A DNA stretch of 64,000 nucleotides, from assembly GCA_030998225.1 (NCBI GenBank), contig JAPYXD010000724.1, positions 248,001-312,000 on the forward strand. Reading direction: 5' to 3'. This document shows positions 10,860 to 21,190 of the stretch, piece by piece (within the stretch, counting starts at the first letter, position 1; every line of letters starts with the position of its first letter). A program made the position numbers and the translations under genes. The notes below the pieces were generated by a model. The model saw only the letters and a list, made by a program, of their open reading frames with translations. It did not search any database and was not told the origin of the DNA. Source of the stretch: Diplolepis rosae (taxonomy: Eukaryota > Arthropoda > Insecta > Hymenoptera > Diplolepididae).

Positions 10860-11285
10860 AATGGTCATCTGTTCTTTATAAAGGAAAAAAAACAAACAAA
10901 AATTCTGGCCTGTTGTTTACAAATTTCTAAGTTTTTCGTTCATTTTATCCGGTTTTCTATATACAGTGAATTCTACATATTTTTTCCAATTCGTGTTGTT
11001 GCTTACTGGACTTCTTCATTTTGAATTGCAAGCAATGAGATAAGTTTTTGAGTATCATTATTATCCTTATTTTAACTATCTTCTACATTTTTATCTTTTA
11101 CGAAAATTTTGAATTAATCTTTTAATTTATGGCACTGAAGAGGGCCCCCATATGTGGCCGAAACGTTTGCTTTCTCTCTTTTTTTGCGTTTTTTATCGTA
11201 AGTAGCATTGATAATATTAATAGAAGAAAATAAAAAGAGGCTGACCCAATGCCAAAAAAATGAGAAATTAACCAAAATTATGTAT
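10860..11285 (+). mobile_element. Penelope-like element terminal fragment (candidate)
   Basis: This stretch interrupts the alignment of element B with element A and has no coding capacity. It is assigned to the Penelope-like elements because it contains a hammerhead-ribozyme-like motif (11133-11171) of the kind found in the pseudo-LTRs of that group. The nearby element at about 20216-21190 has both a Penelope protein fragment and a comparable motif. Boundaries are approximate. Confidence 0.45.
11131..11171 (+). ncRNA. Hammerhead-ribozyme-like motif (minimal type I)
   Basis: Conserved core CTGAAGA (11135-11141) is followed by a stem II that pairs GGCC (11143-11146) with GGCC (11156-11159) across a 9-base loop, then core GAAA (11160-11163) and CGTT. 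Flanking GCA (11132-11134) and TGC (11168-11170) can form a short stem I. Stem III is nearly absent, as described for minimal hammerheads in Penelope-like elements, which are thought to act as dimers. Activity is inferred only. Confidence 0.5.
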
Positions 11286-11289
11286 ATAA

Positions 11290-11624
11290 TTCTCGTATAA
11301 TTTAACTGGAAAATGGATATTGACTTTTTTCAAGTTTTAATATACTGTAACTTTCTTAAATTTATTTTAATTGCAAAATATTATCAGGATAATTAGTAGA
11401 GATTTACGAGAATTATCAGAAAGCAGTCTTAAAATTTTTTATTTTTTCATAAAGTTTTTTTCAAAAACACAAAAAATGCTCCTATTTTGACAATTTTTGT
11501 CGGATGTAGCTGGTTAACGAACTTGTCTTTACTTTTTCAGCTGCGATAATGTATGCATAAGCTCAATTCAATCCGACAATTTTTTTCCATCCAGAGTTAT
11601 CGAGTATATGACTTATTACTACTG

Positions 11625-11657
<33 letters not shown>

Positions 11658-11776
11658 ACTTTCGTAAAAACCGTTTTTTCTGACTCAGGGGATCTCAAAA
11701 CGTAAAGATTTGACGAAAATTCCGAAAATTATTTTTCACATAAAACCGAAACCTTAATTCTCATATGATGAGAATC
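11290..11776. repeat. Right terminal arm of element B
   Basis: Homologous to 1835-2282 of element A, in the same orientation, including the expanded (ACAG)n tract (11630-11660) and the phrase CTGACTCAGG...CTCAAAACGTAAAG. It ends at 11776 before TA. Confidence 0.7.
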
Positions 11777-12721
11777 TAAAAGACATCAAATTTAGATCTT
11801 TCTTAATAATATTAATAACTAAAATTAATTAACATTGTGAAAAGTCTGTAGTCTCATTCCAAAGGTAAGTTTTCATAGTATTTTTCTAACTAATTAAGAT
11901 GTTTTTGGAATTTTTCTGCTAAATTCTGCTCTAGAATCAAAGATGGTAATGAAAAATCGTCAAATTTCAAATGATGATTGCACTACTTACATCCATTTGA
12001 AGAATTCAAAAAATCCAAACTATCAATATTTTGATAAAAATTTCTAAATTTATTAAAATATGATATACATCGATTTTTAAAAACTTCTTGAAGAAGCTAC
12101 ATATTTTAAAAATTGCATGACTTTTTTGAATTCTGTTCAACCCCAAGATAGAATCCAGAAAAGAATTTCTAAAAATATTTTGATTAGGTTAAGAAATCAC
12201 TATGAAGACATACTGAAAAAACCTTTTGAAATCTAAATTAAAATTTCTTTTGTAATATCTTTCTATAAAATAAAACACTTTGACGAAAGTTGAAACTCCA
12301 AGTCAATCTGTAATTTCCGATGGTAGTTTATATATATGTACACATACGAATTGTCATGTAAAAGATGTTAAATTCCAAAAAATTGTATTCAATGTATTTT
12401 ATTTTTTAGTAACCGTTTGTCGACTTCGCTTCATATCAAGAAAAGTTTGAGGTGTAAATTCACATATAATTTACGTATTTTCTTAAATCAGCAAACACTT
12501 CATTTACATTTATTTATCGAAATTTTCATACAAAAGATGTTACCTATTATAAAAATAAAAAACCTTTCATTTTAGTTCTCAAGAGCATTTCGCAATAGGG
12601 CGCGCTGCGGAAAATCACTCGAAATTAAATACATTACTTTAGCAATCTCCCAACTCATCTCTGGTATTGGTTTGCAGTTCCGGTAACTGCCTTACATCGC
12701 CAAATCGTGGTTACTCATGCC
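11777..12721. other. Non-coding AT-rich flank with inverted repeat partner of 225-430
   Basis: No coding region. Positions about 12205-12395 are the inverted counterpart of 225-430. The rest is unassigned AT-rich DNA; composition becomes GC-rich from about 12590. Confidence 0.45.
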
Positions 12722-12980
12722 GAGTTGTGAGTGCTCGACTCCTGTGTCGAGTGACCGACGACCGCGGGAAGCCTGCGTGTTCGTGGCGAGTCGTGGGCGT
12801 TCAACTCCAGGGTTGAGTGTCCGACGACCGCGACTAACGATCGTTTTGTGTTGAGTCGTGGGTGCCGACCTCTGCGTCGAGCGTCCAACGATCGCGAAAC
12901 GGTTGCCGCGTATCCGCAGTAAGTCGTGGGTGTTCAGCTCCGACAGTTAATGTTCGACAACTTGGTGTCCGCGTCTCACG
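12722..12980 (+). repeat. GC-rich ~66-bp tandem repeat, four copies
   Basis: Units start near 12722, 12788, 12853 and 12922 with the anchor GAGTCGTGGGTG or a variant, followed by a region that can fold as CTCGACTCC...GTCGAG and then CCGACGACCGCG. Units are 65-69 bases and diverged. They lie directly upstream of Gypsy-type coding remnants and may be part of that element's leader. Confidence 0.65.
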
Positions 12981-14260
12981 TCGCTTCTCCATTCGCGTTT
13001 ATGACCTCCACCCCTTCTGCCCCACCGCGGGAGCCAAGCGCCCGTCAGCGCCGCAGCAAGCCTCTTCCGGGAAAACGCCATTGCGACCGCGCTGCTGCCT
13101 GACTCACCATTATAACCACGGTGCCCGTCTCGCCTCTTCCCACGTTAACGGCCCGGCACATGGATTACGATCCCGAGAGGCCCTCATCAAATTTCTCCGC
13201 GACACCCACTTTGTACGACCCCGAGGAAGCAGTTTTATTATCAACCATCGCGCCTCTTTCTCTTCCAAAGAAACCTCTTCCGCGATCGTAATCCCTGCGT
13301 TATTGCACAGCCGTCGTAGTGAAAATATTCTGGAATACTGAAGAAATCCGGGCAGTCGAAAAAAATGTTTTGCCCGTCCTCGTCGCTCCTGGCGCACCCC
13401 AATCCTGAATGCAGTTTACCAAGATACTATCAGTTTATCTCGCGTTCGCGTCTCCTTAGGCGATCGGGAAGTTATGACAGAAATCAACACTGGCCTCCGA
13501 GAATTTCGTGAATAGCGCGATATTAAATTAAAACGAGCTTTCCGCTCTCCAAGCTGATCCACATCACGCTATGTTAGCGGCCGTATGTACCACTTTCAGA
13601 CTTCTTAGCACCATCTGTCTTACCCCTGTTCTTCAGCCCTGATTAAGAAATCATCAGGTCATTCATGATCATGTCGCCGATAGTATTTTCGTCCGCGCGT
13701 TTATCTGAGCTATCTCCCTTACGACTACGAAGTGACGCAATCCAACACGGAGTTCGAGGTCAAACACGATTTTCCGCCGGCCTTCAAAGAACGATTCCTT
13801 TACTTCATTCTCGACCATGCTTGCCGTTTTCATAATGGAGGTCGTCTCCGACATATCCTTGCCGCGGTCCTGCACGAGATTCGCCTTGTCGAAACTTATA
13901 AACTTTTTATCGAGCCGCCTCGCCTGTACTCGGACGAAAAACGCCATTACATCGATACTCAAGTGCGCGAGATGCTCAGAGACGGGATTATTGAACCAAC
14001 TTACTCTGAGTTCAGCTCCACTGTAGTGATTGCGGACAAAAAGGACGGAGACTACAGGTTTTGCGTGGATTATCGCCGTTTAAACGAAATTAGGGCCAAC
14101 GCGCCACAATGTCTTCCGCGCATTCACAAGACTTAAACTTAAAGATTTTGGAAATGCACGGATATTTTCAACCTTAGATTTGAAAAACGGTTACTGGCAG
14201 ATCCCAATGTCCCCGGAATCTCGCCAATATACTACCTTTACCACACCTCAGAAGTTTATA
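12981..14260 (+). pseudogene. Ty3/Gypsy element 1: gag start and N-terminal reverse transcriptase fragment
   Basis: A GC-richer, degraded coding stretch. A possible gag start is ATG 13160 (MDYDPERPSS), open to a stop near 13291. From about 13870 to 14136 frame 1 gives the amino-terminal part of a Gypsy reverse transcriptase: QVREMLRDGIIEP, then KKDGDYRFCVDYRRLNEI (FCVDYRRLN at 14059-14085). After a frame change near 14120-14150, the next motif is STLDLKNGYWQI (about 14168). The fragment stops at about 14260 where LTR-like sequence of a second element begins, suggesting that Gypsy element 2 inserted into this RT. The catalytic YxDD box, RNase H and integrase of this copy are absent. The long open frame at 12862-13341 is in another frame and is probably not the gag frame. 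Confidence 0.7.
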
Positions 14261-14499
14261 TTTAGTATTATCAGCATTAGAAATGCTAAATTTATGTTAA
14301 ATAATATTATTGGATACTACCTAACATAGTGCCAATGTACTACACGCGCTGTTCGCCATATAAAAGAAAACCGTGTGTTTATAAAAATTATTTGCCGAGG
14401 GCGATTACTGTACTCGGTACGGGTTTAAAATTTTGGATTACACGTTGTATACTCATTTCCCCCACTCGGATAACAACCTCGTTATACCTGGCGCCCAAC

Positions 14500-15239
14500 G
14501 AAAAAAACCCATAAACCTTTTCCTAAAAATTAGTGAAAAACCTGCCGAGTTTAAGGACAAAAATAAAAAAGGATATTTTACAAACTACTTGACAGAAACT
14601 CCGACGCTTGTGTTGATTGTAAGTACTTTCTTGAATATCATTTATCTATTGCTTGTTAGCTTGTGAAGGTGTTTAATTTTAAAATTAACCTTGTGTAGGA
14701 TTTAATAAAAATGAAAATAGTTAGTTTCTTAAGTGATTAGAAAATTACTTCGGAAAAAAATCCTCTAAAAAATTAAATTGAAATTTAACGAAAATAAATA
14801 ACTGTTTGCTAAGTGTAGTCTAAAGATTGAGAAAATTAGTCCTGAAATGGTTGGCTTTAATGAAAAAATAGGAATAAGAAAGTGATAGAAATAAAATAAT
14901 TAAGCTAGAATAGAAATAAAATAATAGTAGAAGTAGAGGAATTTGCGAAGCGTAGGTAGTGGAAGTCAGAAGCGCGTGGATAGGCGATACGCCTTCGACC
15001 GTCAACAATCATAAGGTCGAGCGGTATCTAATAAACAAAGCGTCCCTCGGCAAAGATATAAACATTCAAAGAATTTATAGATACTATAAATTGGAATATT
15101 ATTTGACAGAAGAAATTTTATTCGAAGCACAGTCGATTCAGAAAAGTCCAGAATAGACACTGTGAGTAGTTGTAAACCCCAAACAACTACACGCGTACAA
15201 AAGAGATAATAGTAACCATAGTAGGAACCGAAATTAATT
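14500..15239 (+). other. Leader region of Gypsy element 2
   Basis: AT-rich sequence between the PBS and the first recognisable gag residues. Short open frames occur here, but none has a recognisable domain. Confidence 0.4.
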
Positions 15240-17230
15240 TGATCAAAAATAGAATTTTGTTTTAGTATTATATATTAATGTTGCTTAGATCGGGCCGAAC
15301 AAAAAACAAGATAGCTAATAATAAACAAGTGGAACCTGACCAGGAAATGTAACCCGATCAGGAACATTTTAATTTAGAGCAAGCAACAGGGCTTCTAAAC
15401 GCCGAAACAACTGTCAGTAACACAAAAGGAAGACAATCGGCAACTCAGAGTAGTAGAGGAACAATTCCTAAAATAATAAACCGCTCTGCAGGACGTGGCA
15501 GAGGATTTACGCGAACAAATGTAGAAACTTTACAAAATAGAAGAACAGTCCCAAATACCTCCAACCAATCCCTTCTCTGGGACGGTATAGATTTTCCTTC
15601 TTCAGACGCCTCAAAGTAAGCCAATCCCCAACCAGACAGTAATGAGACATTCCAGATAGACTCCGTTTTTGAGGATAATAATCGATTCTTAGCAGAAGCG
15701 AATGAACTGCTAAGACATTATGATGAACAAATAATTAGGGAGTGAGACAAATTTATTAGAGAAATAGAAGGGAAATGCAAAAATAAAGACTTAAATAAAA
15801 TAACTAGACCTACAGCCCATAGCTCGTTTGAAAGAGAATTTGGGAACCAAGAAAAATCGAAATGTGGAAAAATAGGAAATAAAAACAAAACAGTAAATAA
15901 ACATTCGATAAATTTAAGAAATAGGAGAAGGAGCGTCCATCAAAGTTCTGATACAGACGACAGTGAACCACTGGAATTTGGAGAAAATTTCAATCGAAAT
16001 AGAACACGCCGAGCAACGATTCGGAATAGTCCAACCAGACGTTCACGACTGGGACCGATATGATCAAGAATCAGAGGACAATTCAGAATTAAATGAGAAC
16101 GTCGGCAATCACCCAAGGTCAACAACACACTTTTCCTTTGGAATGACCCAAACCCCGTTTCAGGTTATTAGCAATTGGCCACTGAAATTTAGGAACAATA
16201 AAGAAGACATCCCAGCTCATTTTTTGGACGACCTAAAAGATTCAAAAGGGGGTACCAAATAAGTAGTAGGGATATTTTAGAAAACCTGGATGCGTTGTTA
16301 ATTAAGGACGCTAAAGATTGGTAATTATTAAATAGAAATTCGTGGAGAACCTTATCAGAATTTGTTAGAGAATTCACGAGAACATATATAGAAGAAAAAT
16401 TTTTGGAAGAGATAGAACAAAAAATTAAACTCTGCAACCAGACAGAACCAGGACATTCACTCTTATTTAATTAAAAACAGGAAACTTCTTACAAAACTCC
16501 ACCCCAGGAAAGTCTGGAATGGGAATTACGTCACGCTTATGAGTACTTGAAAATTGAATATAAAGTGTACATTAAACGTAACGATTTTAACACATTTGAA
16601 GAACTCGAAGACTTGGGCAAGAAATGGGAAATCGAACTGGAAATAAAAGGACAAGTGTCACAAATAACAGAACCGAAGACAGAAAATAACAAGAACAAAA
16701 ATATTCAAAAGGAGAGACAACAAAAAATACCTGCAGTTTCATGGACACCTCAAGGACATAATGGATCACAATACCAAACACCTTATCCACGAAGATCCAA
16801 CCCATATTACAAATTCCTAAACACCCCTCAACCCAGATTTTTGCAAGAATTCTAACCCAGACCCCGAAATAATCAAAACAGATTCCAGTATAACTTTTAT
16901 AATCAGATAATACCCAGGATGAACCAATTAACGTTAAATACAGCACCAGGTCAAACACAACCCACGATAGAATTTCCAGCGGAAAACCGAGAAAGCCCAG
17001 CAGAAAATATGCAACAAAATTTCCAAAAACAAGTTGCGAACAACGTGAACCGAAACCAAGAAAGCAGAAATTGGAACGACAAAATACAAGAAAATCCAAA
17101 TTGGTAAAGACGAAGTACGCAGTTGCAGAACGCGAGCGCAAGTGAAAATTCAATACAGTTAAACTGTTACAACTGCAAAGAACCAGGACACTTCAAAAGA
17201 GAATGTCCATATATGAGTCAGAATCAGGGA
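15240..17230 (+). pseudogene. Gypsy element 2 gag with CCHC zinc knuckle
   Basis: The gag protein forms the virus-like particle and binds element RNA. Reading by eye gives an acidic, asparagine- and glutamine-rich protein interrupted by several stops (for example near 15350, 15618, 15745 and 16060) and a frame change near 16250. The capsid-like part lies at about 16145-16560 (ISNWPLKFRNN, then TLSEFVREFTRTYIEEKF). A proline- and glutamine-rich stretch follows (about 16690-17100). The zinc knuckle CYNCKEPGHFKREC is intact at 17165-17206 (frame 2). All recognised frames are on the plus strand. Confidence 0.72.
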
Positions 17231-17763
17231 AACTAAAAGGGCGGGTAATGAAGACAACGGTAACAAAACCCATTACCAGAACGCCAGAATACCTAAATTC
17301 GGATACCGAGGAATTAAATGAAAAAAGGTTTTATTCAATGATAAAATTTGAAAACAACCTATATAGAATATTAGTCGATACAGGGGCCACACATTCATAT
17401 GTTGGCAAAGAATTTCTAGAAAAAATCCTAAGTTTGAATTACCCGATTTCTAAACCAACTTCCCAAAGTCTAGTAGTAACAAACGGAGAATCAGTAGAAA
17501 TAATTGGACAAATAATTATCTCTATTATGATTGGTAAGGACATTAAACATCTGTCGTTTCGACTAGTCCCTAAATTGAGATCCACAAGCATTTTAGGGAA
17601 AAACATGATTACAAACCTTAAAATGACCCTAAATTATGATACCGGAACGTGGTGGCTAACAGATAGCCCACCGACTCGCTACCACCAAATGGAGGTAAGG
17701 CCCTATTTCCTACCCAGACCAATCATTGAAAAAGTTGCTTTAGACGAGAAAAAGGCGGAATAA
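17203..17763 (+). pseudogene. Gypsy element 2 aspartic protease
   Basis: A retroviral-type aspartic protease that would cleave the gag-pol polyprotein. The active-site motif LVDTGATHSYVG (LVDTGA at 17371-17388) is intact, followed by a second hydrophobic half with TSILGKNMI. The frame is open for 186 residues and closes at 17763. The stretch 17764 to about 18280 is stop-rich and should have held the start of RT, which is missing. It is the best-preserved single domain of the element but is cut off from the rest of pol. Confidence 0.78.
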
Positions 17764-18280
17764 GTGAAAATAAACTAAATAGTAAAATTTAAACCAGCGT
17801 AAACAATCGGATTTAGACAGAAACGAAAGAGATAGAAAATAATAACAAAGAACTAAAACCGGAATTCGGGGGTAAAATAAAATTAAAAAGCGAAAGATAA
17901 AATGGTAAAACCACGATAGGAAGAAACTCCAATTCCAGAAATTCCAATTAAGCTAAAGAGAACCCAGGCCCATCCCAAAAAACGAAAAACGTCCAAAATC
18001 CCAAAGACAACCCCAATAAAGAAATCCCGAGCGTGTTCAGCATTCCTATATACAGCAGATTCCAAATCCTGGAAAACCCCACCCTATAGACGCAGGACAA
18101 TAACGAAAATCAAGAAAAGGAGGAAATAATAACGACAAGAATTGTTTATAATGGCGAAGTACCAGAAGAGTTAAAAAAAGGACCTTAATAAACAATTAGA
18201 ATCTAGAAAAATTCAAACTTCAAATGATACAACCGAGATTAGGAATAAAAACTCGTGGATTAATTTTAGAAACAGGACAA

Positions 18281-19270
18281 ATTTATTTCATAAATAGATT
18301 TGAAGTCGGCATATTTGCAGGTACGACTAGAGGAAAATTCTAAACCTGTCACAGCGTTCACAGTTCCTGGAAAGGGGATGTACCAATTCATACGGATCCC
18401 ATTTGGTCATACTAATTCTCCGGCTACTTTCCAGAGACTGATGGATAAGGTTATAACCCCAGATTTAAAGCCGAATGTTTTTTGTTACTTAGACGATATA
18501 ATCATTGTTACCAAAAATTTTGACGATCACCTGAAATATTTGATTCTCGTATTGGATAAAATTAAAAAAGCAAACTTAACAATAGGACTAAATAAATGTG
18601 AAGTCGGTTGTTCAGAAAGCAAATACCTTGGTTTCAAAGTTAACGAAAAAGGACTTCAAATTGACGACGATAAAATCCAACCAATCTTGGAATTCCCCAT
18701 ACTCAAAAATATCAAACAGTTACAAAGATTAATAGGAATGGTATGTTGGTATAGAAAGTTCATACCACACTTTGCCGAAAATTAAACAGATTATTAAAAA
18801 TGAATAAAAAGTGGGATTGGGAAATACAACAAACAGAAGCGTTCGAGAAAATAAAGAAACTCTTAACATTAGCACCTATTTTAACCTGCCCAGATTTTGT
18901 ACAACCGTTCCAGCTAGAAACAGACACTAGTGACACTGGATTGGGAGCGGTGTCAATTTAAACAATAAACGGAACAAACCATGTAATCGCTTACGCAAGC
19001 AGAAATCTGAATAGTGCAGTCACGATACTCAGCCTCAGAAAAGGAATGTATAGCAGTGGTATGGGCGATTAGGAAGTTCAGACCATACCTTGAGGGTTAT
19101 AGTTTCAAGGTAATAACAGATCACATGGCACTAAAATGGCTACACAACCTAAAAAACCCTACAGGACGATTAGCTAGTTGGGCGTTGGAACTACTCGAGT
19201 TCGACTATGAAGTAGTCTATAGAAAGGGAAGTTGAAACCTAGTCCCAGACGCCCTGTCACGTTCCAATAA
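18281..19270 (+). pseudogene. Gypsy element 2 reverse transcriptase and RNase H
   Basis: RT copies the element RNA and RNase H removes it. The RT starts abruptly with IDLKSAYLQVRLEE; the preceding fingers region is deleted. It continues with GMYQFIRIPFG, NSPATFQRLMD and the catalytic YLDD (18486-18497). A frame change near 18785 follows YRKFIPHFAEN. The connection and RNase H then read through LETDTSDTGLGA (about 18915), [21 protein letters not shown] (19030-19092) and [10 protein letters not shown], ending at VPDALSR near 19260 after an in-frame stop at 19233-19235. Confidence 0.82.
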
Positions 19271-19389
19271 AGCAACAAAACCAACAGCATTCGCGATAGC
19301 ATGTAGTGTAGAAAAACCAAAAGCAGAGGTAGATGACGAAACAGATGACTTGTATTCAACAAAAATGAGACAAGTCAGGAAAAGACCGG

Positions 19390-20179
19390 AAGACCATGAA
19401 AAGTGAAGAATTGTATTTCTTTAGACCAGACCCACTCAAATCCTCCCTTTTACCAGAAATAAACCCATGGAAATTGGTTGTGCCTAAAAGTTTATGACCA
19501 CAAGTCCTGAAAGAAAACCATGACGAAGTTCAAGCAGGATACTTAGGATCCCAAAAGACGTACGCAAGAATATCCGAGTGCTACTATTGGCTAGGGTTGT
19601 ATTCGGAGGTAATTAGGTATGTAAAAAACTGCAAAACCTGTCAGAGGACGAAAACGAACAACTAGGCAAAAATAGGACTAATGGGTAAGAGACTCATCGA
19701 GGAGCCCTGGACCCTGGACTAACACTAGTAAAAATGCATCAACACAGTATACCCCGGAATTTTAAAACCTAGGCCGCGAACTGCAACCATTACAATCTCT
19801 GTGAAAAAGTATCGAAAAGGATGACGAGATTGTATGCCAAGACGAAAATAAGTGGACAGATAGGTTGAGAAGATTAGACATAATTACGGAAGAAGTCCAA
19901 GAGAATTTGGATGAGGCAAACAAAAAACAGGCCACTCACTATACCCTACGCAGACAACCTATAGAATTTAAGGTAGGCGATAGGGTCTTAAAAATGGAAA
20001 CCAAAATATCAAATGAAGCGGATAATAAAGCAGGGAAACTCTTCAATAAATACGAAGGTCCCTGTATAATTAAGAAAAAAATCTCCCCCACAATCTATGA
20101 ATTGAAAAACCTCAAAGGAAAAATCGTAGCGGAATATAATATAAACGATCTTAAACTAGAAATTACAAATAAGCAATAG
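19390..20179 (+). pseudogene. Gypsy element 2 integrase, catalytic core deleted
   Basis: Integrase inserts the cDNA. The N-terminal zinc-binding domain is recognisable at about 19510-19655 (KTYARISECYYWLGLYSEV, then CKTCQRTK). The histidine usually found in the GHLG-type motif is replaced by tyrosine (AGYLG). The DDE catalytic core is missing between about 19700 and 19830. The C-terminal part is open at 19865-20179 and has a GPY/F-like module (LFNKYEGPCIIKKK...YNINDLK). The C-terminal frame closes at the TAG at about 20177-20179. Confidence 0.75.
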
Positions 20180-20215
20180 ATAAATGGTTTGACATAACTC
20201 GACGACTCAAATTGA

Positions 20216-20764
20216 CCCCACTTCAAGACGATCGGACAATTAAAAAATTTATTTTTTTTTGCTCTTTTGACAACCAACACAAGACTGGCAATTTTAATTC
20301 ACAAGATAAGAACTTACAATTCACCTTTGAAGTTCAACAAAATAATCAAATTAACTTTCTGGACGTGTCATTAATTATAAAAGATAATAAAATTATTTCT
20401 GATTGGTTTCAAAAACCTACCTCATCAAATAGAACAATTAATTACTTTTCCAATCATCCAATTTAATTGTAAAAATTGCACTGCGACTTATATTGGTGAA
20501 TCTAAGAGAGCATTAAGAGTTCGTATTAATGAACACAAAAATGAAAAAAACAGTGAATCCGTAATCTGTGAACATCAATTGGAATTCAACCATGAATTTG
20601 ATTGGGAAAATACCAAGATTGTTGATTATGTCTCTGACTATTGGAAAAGATTAACATCAGAGCCGATCCATATAAAATTTAATAAATTTAGTATAAATAA
20701 AAAAGAAGACATATTTACTTTGAATAGAATTTATTTTTCATTACTTAATAAATTAAATTCATGA
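20216..20764 (+). pseudogene. Penelope-type RT tail joined out of frame to GIY-YIG endonuclease
   Basis: Frame 1 (20212-20466) carries the end of a Penelope RT: FTFEVQQNNQINFLDVSL, then ISDWFQKPTSSNRTINYFSN, then a stop at 20464-20466. Frame 2, open from 20462 to 20764, gives CKNCTATYIGESKRALRVRI-type sequence. This is a two-cysteine start, the GIY-YIG-family YIGE box, an arginine, NEHK, and then an ICEHQLEFNH...DW segment typical of Penelope endonucleases. The junction at about 20462 is the scar of an internal deletion. Such an endonuclease would nick target DNA to prime reverse transcription. The copy is not functional. Confidence 0.8.
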
Positions 20765-21065
20765 TAGCTTTCCAGCTGATGTCTGTTTACATTTCAAATT
20801 CTGTGTTTACAATAACTGTTGTCAATATTTAAAGTTAACTGTTTGAATGTAATAATTTAGTAGACAAAGTGTCGTCATTTTATTAAGTAAATCATGACTT
20901 TTATTATAATTTTATTTTCTCGACCTTACTCATCATGAGTTAACCTTCTTTTATAAATGTAAAATTTTAACAATTTTGTGTATGTTCTGGATGTTAAGTT
21001 AATTTAATTTTTATTTTTCTTGTGTGTGAGAATATTAATATTTGGTGTTTTTTTTTAATTTAATA

Positions 21066-21112
21066 AAGCCTGATGAGGTTGGCAAACCCATAGCCAACGA
21101 AACGTAGCAACA
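21066..21112 (+). ncRNA. Hammerhead ribozyme motif of the Penelope-like element
   Basis: Core CTGATGA (21070-21076) is followed by a 6-bp stem II, GTTGGC (21078-21083) with GCCAAC (21093-21098), around a 9-base loop. Core GAAA follows (21099-21102), then CGTA with the predicted cleavage site after 21106. A minimal stem I is GC (21068-21069) with GC (21107-21108). All invariant core bases of a hammerhead are present. Stem III is reduced to the self-complementary ACGT, matching the minimal type I form reported for Penelope-like elements. Cleavage is inferred, not shown. Confidence 0.72.
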
Positions 21113-21190
21113 ATTTTGACACTATAAAGAGTTTTCTTCTTTATATTTGACCCTCATTGATCGCAAACCAGCTTCTTTTATTATATTAAT

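Larger units (their letters stand above)
2925..11776. mobile_element. Element B: relative of element A, split by later insertions
   Basis: Element B aligns with the middle and right arm of element A: 2925-3486 (or its duplicate 9297-9858), then 9859 to about 10040, then 11290-11776. Its right TIR ends at 11776 with TATGATGAGAATC followed by TA, like the right end of A. A complete left arm is not visible, so B was truncated or its left end was replaced by the GC-rich segment at 2732-2812. It has been interrupted by the R1-like element (3487-8969), a TIR element (10042-10841) and a Penelope-type fragment (about 10860-11285). The boundaries other than the right end are approximate. Confidence 0.55.
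14262..20180 (+). mobile_element. Ty3/Gypsy element 2, degraded, 3' LTR lost
   Basis: An LTR remnant (about 14262-14488) is followed immediately by the primer-binding site TGGCGCCCAAC (14489-14499), which fits a tRNA-Lys primer. Then come a leader (14500 to about 15240), gag, protease, RT/RNase H and parts of integrase, in the normal Gypsy order. The LTR remnant matches 33505-33670 near its start and the end before the PBS of the LTR at 33502-34458. Many in-frame stops and at least three deletions show that it is dead. The 3' end runs into a Penelope-like element at about 20216, and no 3' LTR is visible. Confidence 0.8.
20200..21190 (+). mobile_element. Penelope-like element, internally deleted
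   Basis: The 3' end of Gypsy element 2 gives way to a Penelope-like element: RT C-terminal segment, GIY-YIG endonuclease, AT-rich 3' region and a terminal hammerhead ribozyme motif. About 150 or more residues of linker between RT and endonuclease appear to be missing. The downstream limit is uncertain. Confidence 0.75.

Noticed and set aside
13110..13397. 95-codon minus-strand frame
   Set aside because: Shadow of the plus-strand Gypsy gag region.
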